This document shows positions 32,954-41,322 of a DNA stretch of 64,000 nt, in pieces. Position 1 is the stretch's first letter. Every line of letters starts with the position of its first letter. Where the stretch lies: the NCBI GenBank assembly GCA_963556255.1, contig OY744610.1, positions 16,664,457 to 16,728,456 of the forward strand, read 5' to 3'. The notes under the pieces are model-generated. The model saw only the letters and a program-made list of their open reading frames with translations, ran no database searches and had not been told where the DNA came from. The DNA comes from Allolobophora icterica (Eukaryota; Annelida; Clitellata; Crassiclitellata; Lumbricidae). The position numbers were made by a program, and so were the translations under genes.

Positions 32954-33967
32954 ATGTCTAAGCACCTTTCAGCCGTCTATTACAGCCCTAGAGGTTACTG
33001 GCGAGGTAAGGCTGCGGTGAAGAAACTAGCCTCAGCCGCCAAAGTTTCCGAGGCGGAGGCTCGTGATTGGCTGAAGAAACAAGCGGTGTGGCAGATTTAT
33101 CTTCCTGTTCATCGCCGCATACCGCGTCCAAAGTTCGATGAAAATCGACCAAACGCGGTACACCAAGCCGATCTCTTGTTTTTACCTCACGATAAAGTAG
33201 GTCGAAAGACTTATAAATACGCCTTGACTGTCGTCGATGTTGCTTCACGATACAAAGAAGCAGAACCGTTGATCAACAAAAGTGCGACCGAAGTCGCCGC
33301 CGCTTTAAGCCGGATCTATAAGAGGGGCCCATTGACTTGGCCTCGACTCTTTCAGGTCGATCCTGGACGCGAATTTATGGGTGATTTTACACCGTTGCTG
33401 ACGAAGCACGACGTTCTTGTAAGACGCGGGGAGGCTGGAAATCATCGCCAACAGGGCATCGTTGAACGCTTTAACCGTACTCTAGCTGAGCGACTTTTCG
33501 GTGCCCAGTACGCTCAGGAATTGCTCCTGGATGCAAGGGGGTCATCAGAACGGTCAGTGGAATGGGTTCGACGATTGCCCGAAGTTGTAGCTACACTAAA
33601 CGATGAGCCGACGCGCTTGCTCGACATGAAGCCGGTTGAAGCGATGAAAGCTGCTAAAGTGACACAGAAGCCCTCTCATTCGCAAATGAAAACTCGTTTG
33701 TGGGGAATGGATGAGCCTATTCTCGGACACGACGTTCTCGTCCGATATTTGTACGCTCCCGGCGAGCTCGAAGGTGGAAGCAAACGTGCCACCGATCCTA
33801 ACTGGTCGCTCACCATCCACGCTATTTTGGATGTTGTTCGGCAGGCCGACCAACCGGCTTTATACCATCTAGTTGATGGGCCTGGCCGCGGTTTTGTCCG
33901 TGAGGAGCTGCTTCTGGTTCCTATGGGCACTGAGCTACCCCCCGATAGAATACTCAACCGTCGTTGA
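32954..33967 (+). CDS. Polinton integrase (retroviral-like DDE)
   Basis: 337 codons. The catalytic triad is D73 (HQADLLFLP), D136 (QVDPGREF) and E171 (QGIVERFNRTL), with 34 residues between the second D and E. An N-terminal helical part (AAVKKLASAAKVSEAEARDWL) precedes it. The C-terminal part (HDVLVRYLYAPGELEGG, ILDVVRQADQPALYHLVDG) looks like a small SH3- or chromo-type fold. It would insert the element with 6-bp duplications. The last 14 bases overlap the 3' end of the convergent PolB gene. TATATAG lies 14-20 bases upstream of the ATG. Confidence 0.92.
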   Translation: MSKHLSAVYYSPRGYWRGKAAVKKLASAAKVSEAEARDWLKKQAVWQIYLPVHRRIPRPKFDENRPNAVHQADLLFLPHDKVGRKTYKYALTVVDVASRYKEAEPLINKSATEVAAALSRIYKRGPLTWPRLFQVDPGREFMGDFTPLLTKHDVLVRRGEAGNHRQQGIVERFNRTLAERLFGAQYAQELLLDARGSSERSVEWVRRLPEVVATLNDEPTRLLDMKPVEAMKAAKVTQKPSHSQMKTRLWGMDEPILGHDVLVRYLYAPGELEGGSKRATDPNWSLTIHAILDVVRQADQPALYHLVDGPGRGFVREELLLVPMGTELPPDRILNRR

Positions 33968-36900
33968 TTTTGTAGTGCCCGTATGCCAGCGTTGTTATTC
34001 CGTCCGGAGATATCCACTTTTTTGTGTCTAATGGAGAGAGGCTGATCTTATTCTGCTCGTACACTCCGATCTGGTGGTCATGGCTTCTAATCACGACTTG
34101 TGTGTGCCGCATTTCCTCTCGTTCGAACAGGCATTCTTTGTATAGCTCGTGGTGCAGATCCTTCTTCACAACCGCTCTCTGAACGCCTTTAGCTTTCCTG
34201 ATCTCTGAACCGCCCGATTTTAAGATCGAGTACATCTTCGGACGCAATCCTACGAATTCAGCGATGGCCACTCCGTTACATTCATCCTTGAACTTACCCA
34301 CGACTTTTTTGTTCTCGACGTCGTAGTACGGGCTGTCTCTAGGAAACTCGGAGAGGTCGTATAAGTGTTTTTTGTTCCACATATCGACATAGGCGTTCGG
34401 AGTTTCCACCTGAAATAACAGGCTGTCAGTGTCTGTGTATAAGAGTTGAGCATTGTTGCCGTACTCGTTTTTCACATCGTTGTACCAGAAGTCGTACATC
34501 AGATGCTTGCTGAGGTCGAGGACAGCCTGTCCGACATATACAGGTCTGTTTAACTTGAGCTTGTTCTTCAAACTGTGAATCGCGGCGAGTTGGTCGTTGA
34601 AGATTTTGTGCGATATGTAGGCCGGGTCGGCAATTAGTTTACGAAGTTTGTCAACTTTTGAGGTGGGGACCAGGTTGACCCTGATTCTTTTTCTAAGATT
34701 TTCCATGGTTTTTCCGAAAACTGCATTATTAGCCAGTTTGAAGAAATCCTTCTCAAAGTCGGACGTTGCCTTCGCTCTCAATTTCGTATTCATCTCGATG
34801 TATGGAGCCATCCACGCCTCCTGTCTAAACTTAATGGCACGATGAATTTTAGCAACTCGTAGGCCTAACGAGTGGTAGAGTTTGAGATTTCTATAATGGA
34901 CCACATACCGCTCCTTAGGTCGTAGGCTTGGTACTAACTTCACATGCTTTGTGAACTTGCCTCCCAACTCGTTCATAAGCACATTCTGATAGTCACTCAA
35001 CCACTCCTCTTGGACTGTCAGGGTCTCCGGTGCTAGGGGATAGTCGCTATGTGATTCGTGGAGGTGCTCCGGGTACTCAAGATCGACTTCGAGCAGGAAG
35101 CCTTCAGGCGCGTCGTCTGGAGTTTCCAACACTTCATCGAGAGTTGGACTTTCCCAGCTAAATCCTCCAACTGGCAATGACTGTTGCATCGCCCAGCCGT
35201 AGAGGTTATTAGCGTCGAGATACATGATCCAGTTTTCTGGCTTCGTGGTATCGTGATCTGGGCATTGCGGGTTGTTGGCCTTTGCGAATCTCTTGGATAC
35301 CATCGAGATTCCACCTCGGAGACCTTTCTCTACGAACAAATGCATATCTATATCGGTTAAAAGTTCGAGCTCGATCTTCGTCTTTTTCAACAAAGCGTCC
35401 CAGGCCATTCCTGGCAGGCTGAAGTAATTTGCCGGATCTAAACTGTAGTGTTTCATCGATGTGTTTCTGAAGGTCTCGAAGACATCTGCGAGTAGAAGTA
35501 CATCCGTGCGGAGATACAGGTCGTGATAGTCGCCCAGAGTTTTACAGTCGAATTCATTCCATACTCTTTGGGCGTGTTGATAATCCTCATCAGAAATGTT
35601 CTCTCGGGAGAGCCTGCTGTAGAACGCTTCTTTGGGTGGAAGTCGGTCTTCTGCGAAGCGGTGGTAATCGTCAATGTGCTCGTAACAATATACGCCCTTT
35701 CGTCTCAACAGATCTAGTTTTGTGTTATCATTGTGAACGAAATTTTCCTTTATATATGCCGTTGTGACTTTCAGATCCTCTAGCGACAGGTTTCCTGATA
35801 ATTTATCCAACGAGCTGTTTAGAAACTGGAGACTATCAATGAACTGTAGTTGTCCAATGTTAAATGTCATGTATTTCTCCATATTGTTTGGGATACAGTT
35901 AATTTCAGTTTCCTCATCCTGTGCGGCCTCACAGCCTCCGATCGCTTGCATGATGAGATGGCTGTCGTAACCTCGCAGATTGTGGAAGACCACTGGTACC
36001 TTACACTTATCTGGATATATTCTAAGTTTTAAGTTACACTCGCTGTGAGCGGCACCTCGGTACGTACCGGTAATGTGGCAGTGGTCACGAACTCTATCCG
36101 CTTCGAGAGCATTTCCGCAGATGTGACAATCGATAGCCTCGCGGAATGATTGGCGATCGGCCGCTGACATAACCATCTTAGCTGGGGTGGCCAGCCTTTG
36201 TTTGATAGAGGCCAGCTCGCCTTGTAGTCGTTGCAGGAACTCTGGCACGGCGTTTTCTCCCCGGAATAGAACCGGCTTCTTCGTGCGGCCGTCGCATCGA
36301 ACCACTATATAACAGAAGCTGCATGGTTTCTGCTCAGCTATCTGTCTGCTGTTGCTCTCGTTGGGGTTCATGGCCGCATTTAGGACTGGCACGTTCAACG
36401 CCTCAAAGTCGGCGTAAATGGTGTACGGGACTCGCATCTGTTTGTGGTGATTCTGGAATTTGAGGATATTTTCATCCTCTTTTGGCATCTCAATCCGCTG
36501 AGGCTTCTCACTGATGCCCTGACAATCTTTGATATGGGCATCCAGTAAGTCTTGTCTACAGAATATGTGTAGGCAGCGGCGACATGGGTGTTTCTTGTTT
36601 TTGTCTTTGCTATTTTGATTAAGAATTCGGCCAAGGTCTTTAATCCAGACGTAGTGGTAATCCTCACCTTTAACCAATAGTAGAAGGTCAATATTATGGC
36701 CTCTATCGATCTGTTTTGATACACAGATTGGATACAACCCTTCATTCCATCCGAAGACCGATACGGACACCGTCGGGTTCTGACGCTCGAACTTACCGAT
36801 ATCTGTGACCTTCACTGGAAATTCTATTCCGTCGAAGTTTAACTCCTGTAGGTGGGCACGATATTTAGTTGGGCGTTGAGGGTCCTTTTCTACTGGATAC

Positions 36901-37694
36901 ATGGCGCTTAGTATGGCCCACTCAAAGCATCGGTTATCTTTATTCTTTACATTAATAACCGTACGAGGGGGTATATACTTTGGTGTGGGAAAGTAGCTCC
37001 TTGCACGAAATGGTTGATATTTTGCAAGACTGAGGTCTAGCGCCACGACCCGCCTCACCCTCCACCCCGACCCCTCATTGGTATAGTCCTCGAGGCTTTT
37101 TAGTACTTCGGCCTTTGCCTTTCGTACAGCCTCTTGGATTTTACCCGCATTCGTAATTGGCACTGCTTTGCTTCGAAAGTAGGCCGTATTGGTAATAGTA
37201 CCCGGGGTCGCGTTTCCGTCGTACACCATGTCAACGGTCGGTGCCAACTTTTCCAAATCAACAGTCAATACTTGAGAGTATTTCAAACCGCCATTTTTCA
37301 AGAGCTCCTCGTTTAGCTGCGACTGAATGTTGTGCTCCATTGCACTCAAGAAAGCCAACGCATCTCCTTCCAGCCTGTGGTTAAGAGGTACTTCTGCCCG
37401 GAAGTCTCTCAGATGCTGGTTGGCGAGCTCTCTGTGTACTAGAAAGGGTGGTGGTCCACCTCTATCCTTCTTATTTAGGAGTGGGTCGAATTCTGCCAGC
37501 AGGGCCTTACGTTTTGCCCCTCTATGCTTGCGCACTGGAGGAATTGGCCTTGGAAGCAGTGGCTGTAGTAAGCGCCTTTTGACTGCATCTGGGATTGGTT
37601 CGTCTAAGATATTTTGTAGAACAGCTCGAAGAGCTGGGGGCCCGGTAAACTCACCCAACAATTGTTCAATTTTTTCATTCGTAGACAATGCCAT
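33954..37694 (-). CDS. Protein-primed family B DNA polymerase
   Basis: 1246 codons, uninterrupted. Exonuclease motifs: YADFEAL (about 428), NLRGYDSHLI (Exo II) and YLRTDVLLLADVF (about 735). Between the first two lie CRRCLHIFC and an HNH-like cysteine/histidine cluster (CHICGNALE, DHCHITGTYRGAAHSECNL). Polymerase motif A is MYLDANNLYGWAM (about 828), motif B LANNAVFGKTMEN (about 987), motif C YTDTDSLLF (about 1087). KFKDECNG and FVGLRPKMYSI complete the thumb region. The long N terminus may include the terminal protein used as primer. All catalytic residues are present. TATAAAATA and TTATAA precede the ATG. Confidence 0.94.
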   Translation of the reverse strand: MALSTNEKIEQLLGEFTGPPALRAVLQNILDEPIPDAVKRRLLQPLLPRPIPPVRKHRGAKRKALLAEFDPLLNKKDRGGPPPFLVHRELANQHLRDFRAEVPLNHRLEGDALAFLSAMEHNIQSQLNEELLKNGGLKYSQVLTVDLEKLAPTVDMVYDGNATPGTITNTAYFRSKAVPITNAGKIQEAVRKAKAEVLKSLEDYTNEGSGWRVRRVVALDLSLAKYQPFRARSYFPTPKYIPPRTVINVKNKDNRCFEWAILSAMYPVEKDPQRPTKYRAHLQELNFDGIEFPVKVTDIGKFERQNPTVSVSVFGWNEGLYPICVSKQIDRGHNIDLLLLVKGEDYHYVWIKDLGRILNQNSKDKNKKHPCRRCLHIFCRQDLLDAHIKDCQGISEKPQRIEMPKEDENILKFQNHHKQMRVPYTIYADFEALNVPVLNAAMNPNESNSRQIAEQKPCSFCYIVVRCDGRTKKPVLFRGENAVPEFLQRLQGELASIKQRLATPAKMVMSAADRQSFREAIDCHICGNALEADRVRDHCHITGTYRGAAHSECNLKLRIYPDKCKVPVVFHNLRGYDSHLIMQAIGGCEAAQDEETEINCIPNNMEKYMTFNIGQLQFIDSLQFLNSSLDKLSGNLSLEDLKVTTAYIKENFVHNDNTKLDLLRRKGVYCYEHIDDYHRFAEDRLPPKEAFYSRLSRENISDEDYQHAQRVWNEFDCKTLGDYHDLYLRTDVLLLADVFETFRNTSMKHYSLDPANYFSLPGMAWDALLKKTKIELELLTDIDMHLFVEKGLRGGISMVSKRFAKANNPQCPDHDTTKPENWIMYLDANNLYGWAMQQSLPVGGFSWESPTLDEVLETPDDAPEGFLLEVDLEYPEHLHESHSDYPLAPETLTVQEEWLSDYQNVLMNELGGKFTKHVKLVPSLRPKERYVVHYRNLKLYHSLGLRVAKIHRAIKFRQEAWMAPYIEMNTKLRAKATSDFEKDFFKLANNAVFGKTMENLRKRIRVNLVPTSKVDKLRKLIADPAYISHKIFNDQLAAIHSLKNKLKLNRPVYVGQAVLDLSKHLMYDFWYNDVKNEYGNNAQLLYTDTDSLLFQVETPNAYVDMWNKKHLYDLSEFPRDSPYYDVENKKVVGKFKDECNGVAIAEFVGLRPKMYSILKSGGSEIRKAKGVQRAVVKKDLHHELYKECLFEREEMRHTQVVIRSHDHQIGVYEQNKISLSPLDTKKWISPDGITTLAYGHYKINDG

Positions 37695-37856
37695 GGTTAT
37701 AAATTATTTTATACTACTGTGGCAAACTTTTTCTTAATACAATAATTATGTCGTTTGTTCAAATGATAATTTTTGTTTACTGATATTCGATTGCCGCTTG
37801 CTCATCTGTATTACCTCAATACAATAACTACGTCGTTTGTTCAAATGGTAATTTTT

Positions 37857-38153
37857 TTATTCTACTGATATATTTGATAGTCGCTTCCATTCTTTATTAA
37901 ATTCACGGACTAACCCACCACGTCGTATTCTTGATTGAATAGCATAATAGCCACACTTCATACACTCACCCAAGTGGTTTTTAATACCCCTTCTACATCT
38001 AGCGCAAGGTCTCGTCTCATAGCCATTTCGCAGCTGTGCTAAATGTTTGAAACAGTACTCCCCAATACATCTGCGACAGCAGAGTGTTGTTTTACCAATA
38101 ACGAGCCACTTGCAAAAGTTTTGTCCTATCATTATGTTTTTTATGTATACCAC
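37857..38153 (-). CDS. Small cysteine-rich zinc protein of Polintons
   Basis: 98 codons at most; the start is probably the Met at 38132, after an AT-rich ATACATAAAAAACATA. Cysteine pairs occur in CCRRCIGEYCFKHL, CARCRRG and CMKCGYYA, with HLAQLRNGYETRPC between them. I know small proteins of this layout from Polintons of other invertebrates; their function is unknown, with nucleic-acid binding likely. It lies 163 bases upstream of PolB on the same strand. Confidence 0.65.
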   Translation of the reverse strand: MVYIKNIMIGQNFCKWLVIGKTTLCCRRCIGEYCFKHLAQLRNGYETRPCARCRRGIKNHLGECMKCGYYAIQSRIRRGGLVREFNKEWKRLSNISVE

Positions 38154-38179
38154 AACCTGATCATTTATTTAAATTGAAA

Positions 38180-38280
38180 AATGACCCGTGGGAGGCGGCT
38201 CGGCCGGCAGCAAACGGCACAAACACGTAGAGCTTCTTCTGTATGTCCACAGGCTGGAAGGAGATGCATTGGCCTTGTTA
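38180..38280 (+). repeat. Rearranged scraps of the element's own TIR and PolB gene
   Basis: Bases 38188-38215 resemble the inner terminal repeat (CTCGGCCGGCAGCAAACG), and 38240-38275 (CACAGGCTGGAAGGAGATGC, then TTGGCC) repeat, in inverted orientation, the PolB coding segment at about 37345-37385. The two are now adjacent, a trace of past rearrangement. Confidence 0.65.
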
Positions 38281-38289
38281 AAATTCAGT

Positions 38290-38690
38290 GGGGGCCGGTC
38301 TCTACCCCCAATTTTTGGTGATTATAATTCATCGGGCCAAAATCAATATTTCTGCCTAAATCGTGGGGAAAAAGTAAATTTGCCACGTGTAAAATTTTCA
38401 GGTCCAAACTTACTGTATCCTGTGCTGTTTGCTAAATGACTTAGTTTGAAATAAATCGCATCAAGCGTGGTAATATTCGTGAAACATTTTGAGAAAACTT
38501 CATCAGGTCAGTATCAATATTTTGGTGTACTTCGTGCAGAAAAAGCAAATTTGCGTTGTGTGAAATTTTTCCACCCACCCAAAAATTTACCCCCAAAAAT
38601 TTGGTCAAAAATTCATCAGGTGAATACCATTATTTTGGCTCAAATCGTGCAGAAAACAGAAATTTGTGACATGTAAAATTTTTCATCCAA
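38290..38690 (+). repeat. Three diverged copies of a ~130-bp unit
   Basis: The words AATTCATC(A/G)GG, CAATATTT, TCGTG(C/G)(A/G)GAAAA and GTGTAAAATTTT recur in order at about 38325-38400, 38495-38565 and 38610-38685. No coding function is evident. Confidence 0.55.
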
Positions 38691-39194
38691 AACAGTATTT
38701 CTGTGTGCGGACTTATGGCTTTCGCTGTTCGGGACGTTTCAGTTGAACCCATTTATAACGGGTCGTGGCAGCTATTGTGGCTTATATCATGATATATTTT
38801 TCTAGCCCGCTGGAACCCTAACCTATTAACATCTTTGGCTGGAACAGTGCAGACCAGGATATGAATCAGTCGCGTGCAGTGGGTTTCATGTGCATACGCG
38901 GTAGCATATATATACATTTATACAAGGAAGTAGGCTAAGGGTCGCGCGTGTGCACATAATGGATATGTATATATATATACTGCGTTAGAGCTGTAACAGT
39001 TGGGCGAAAGCGGATGTTTTTTCGGCGACCTGCTTCATGTGTGCTCGGGCCTACTGATAATTATAACAGACCTACTTCATGTGTGCTGAGGAAGACCGGC
39101 CATCAACACATGTAAGACATAATTTCTTTGTTTCGTCGATTATATAATATATATATATAATTTCGTTTATAATGACAAACCGCAACATCTTACA

Positions 39195-39345
39195 GAAAGA
39201 AACCTTAGTCTAGATTGGTGTATGAAAGGTGGAATAATGCAGGGCCCAAACCGGATATTGTTGTCTGCAGTAAAAAACCTTAGTCTAGATTAGTGTATGA
39301 AAGGTGGAATAATGCGGGGCCCAAACCGGATATTGTTGTATCAGG
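39195..39345 (+). repeat. Two tandem copies of a ~77-bp unit
   Basis: Each copy reads ACCTTAGTCTAGATT then GTGTATGAAAGGTGGAATAA and CCCAAACCGGATATTGTTGT, with three or four differences between copies. Confidence 0.8.
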
Positions 39346-40080
39346 AAACTGAGTATTGTAGTAAACCCTAGCTTATCGTACAGTTCCCCGATACAAAAGG
39401 ATTAATTTAAGAAAGCTAATTTGAAGCGGCGGCGCAAAATAAATTTTCAGAATGAATATCTTTTTTGAAGAGGCTGCTATATAAATTTCTAGAATGAACG
39501 AGTTTGTTGAGGAGGCGCAATATAAATTTATAAAATCAGGGTTTGATAGCCAGCTGACCCACTTGGGTTGACTTTGAACATCTGCTTAGCATCCTGTTAC
39601 TGATATATATTTAAACTGGCCTGTACTGAGGCGTATGTCTATACCAGGATGTGTCACGCGACGGCTTGGTAACAGGATGTTGATGAACGCATGGCCTAAT
39701 TTCTGCACCCAGTGTGCGTTCGTATGCGTACATGTCTGTTGTATGCGGCCGGCTTAGTAACAAGATGATGATGGTTACTTTTAACTGTAAACATCCAACG
39801 CTGTTTATGTACACCAACGGCATTTAACTAGTACAAGCGGTGCTATATAAATGAAATTTAGTTTGTCAACAGCCGTTGTTTTCCATTGCTAGAGAAACTG
39901 GTTATTCAGGACGGTCATGGCTTTTCGATGGCTTTCTATACAAACGCACGTAATGGTGGCTTCACCGTGCATACACATAACTGATATAAAAATGAGTCAG
40001 CATCATTATCACGCCGGCTAATGAACCAGCCACCATGCACAGCATTGCACACGCAGGCCGATAACCATATGACCAATTGT

Positions 40081-40112
40081 TCAACACACACATACACACA
40101 CACACACACACT

Positions 40113-40164
<52 letters not shown>

Positions 40165-40258
40165 CACACACACACACTCACACACACACACACACACACA
40201 CAAACACAACACACACACACACATACACACACACACACACATCCAGACAAACACACAA

Positions 40259-40311
<53 letters not shown>

Positions 40312-40329
40312 CCCACACAAACACACAAT
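40081..40329. repeat. (CA)n microsatellite
   Basis: About 250 bases of interrupted CA repeats in the non-coding right part of the Polinton. Frames across it in either direction are artefacts of the repeat. Confidence 0.95.
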
Positions 40330-40400
40330 AGGGGCCTATAGAATATGGTTTTTCGTAAACAGGTCTGTACTTTGGTTTCGGTTTCTGCTCGACCCGACAG

Positions 40401-40690
40401 CTGAGTGCCTTGGTGGAGTTTTGTGACACAAAGGCATTTCAACCATTGACTCAGCGTGTTCAACGCCCAGGGGCCACATTCCTTGGTGGCACGGTCGACA
40501 CTTTGATTCGCACAGCGTATCTCGGTGACGGGTCGCTGAGTGCCTTCGTGGACTTATATGCCATTGACTCAGACTACATCCTCAACGCCTACGCACACAT
40601 TCCATCGTGTCACGGTCGACACTTAGATTCGCACAGCGCGCAGGATGTTGAGATTCGCACAGCGCGCAGGATGTTGAAGTCGTCCAGTAC
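40401..40690 (+). repeat. Tandem duplication with ~135-bp period
   Basis: CTGAGTGCCTT, CCATTGACTCAG, CACATTCC and CACGGTCGACACTT recur with a period of 135 bases (40401 and 40536). A shorter ATTCGCACAGCGCGCAGGAT unit is doubled at 40627-40675. Confidence 0.75.
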
Positions 40691-40928
40691 AGTGTGGCTG
40701 AGAATAGACAGGATGTAGTATATCACTAATGCACTGGAGTATCATATATACGTGACAGCACAGCACGTTGCTAGTGCCACTCCTTGTTTGATCGCTGACT
40801 GCGCCCAAAGCCCTGAACTTCTATAGGGCCAAGGGAGTCTTCTCCAGCGCCCGGGCTTCTGTAGCGCACTGTGTTAGCCCATGCACTCATATTTACCTTG
40901 CAAGGTTTTTTAAAGCTTTTAGAACGCC

Positions 40929-41317
40929 ACCTAGCGACTGTGTCACCACCGTACGATTAGTAAACCTTAATTTTTCTATTAGACTCCAAGGGGTGTGGCC
41001 GGCCTCGTGGGAGGGTCTCGGCCGGCAGCAAACGACACTTTTGCGGTTTGGTGTGTTAATGCAATCCACGATCCTTTTTTTGTTTTGGCTGGCAGGTTTT
41101 TGGTGGCGCAATTCGTGCACTAAAAATCGATCCGCTATCAGGGCCCGTGGGATCTACGGACTCTCTAGTGGCCTAGATGGTGTAAACCGGCATCCTCTTA
41201 ATTCGGTGAAATAATGGAGTGGTGGGGACAAAAAAAAATGTGGGGGTGGAGACCATCCCCTGACAAATTTGATAGAATAGTGAGGTGCTGCGCCAAACCC
41301 CATAATGTACATCTACT
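40929..41317 (-). repeat. Right terminal inverted repeat of the Polinton
   Basis: Inverted partner of 23015-23403. The outer 321 bases match with one substitution (A at 41302 on this strand's complement). It ends in ACATCTACT. Confidence 0.93.
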
Positions 41318-41322
41318 TTCCG

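Larger units (their letters stand above)
23015..41317. mobile_element. Maverick/Polinton, near-complete, 18.3 kb
   Basis: The ends are AG...CT with inverted arms, and a TTTCCG direct repeat lies outside. Genes from left to right: 201-aa membrane protein (-), 181-aa protein (-), fibre-like protein (-), protease (-), 164-aa protein (-), major capsid (-), 162-aa protein (-), penton (-), 373-aa protein (-), packaging ATPase (-), zinc-ribbon/PLA2 (+), integrase (+), PolB (-), 98-aa zinc protein (-). That set makes an integrating element able in principle to form virions, as proposed for Polintons. Only the ATPase and protease starts look disturbed. The element has higher GC than the flanks. The 321-bp terminal arms differ once, so the copy is young. 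Confidence 0.95.

Noticed and set aside
33596..34017. Minus-strand frames opposite the integrase 3' end
   Set aside because: Shadows of the integrase gene; PolB ends at 33954 on that strand and nothing conserved continues.
40021..40463. Frames of H/T and C/V repeats in both directions
   Set aside because: Translation of the (CA)n microsatellite.
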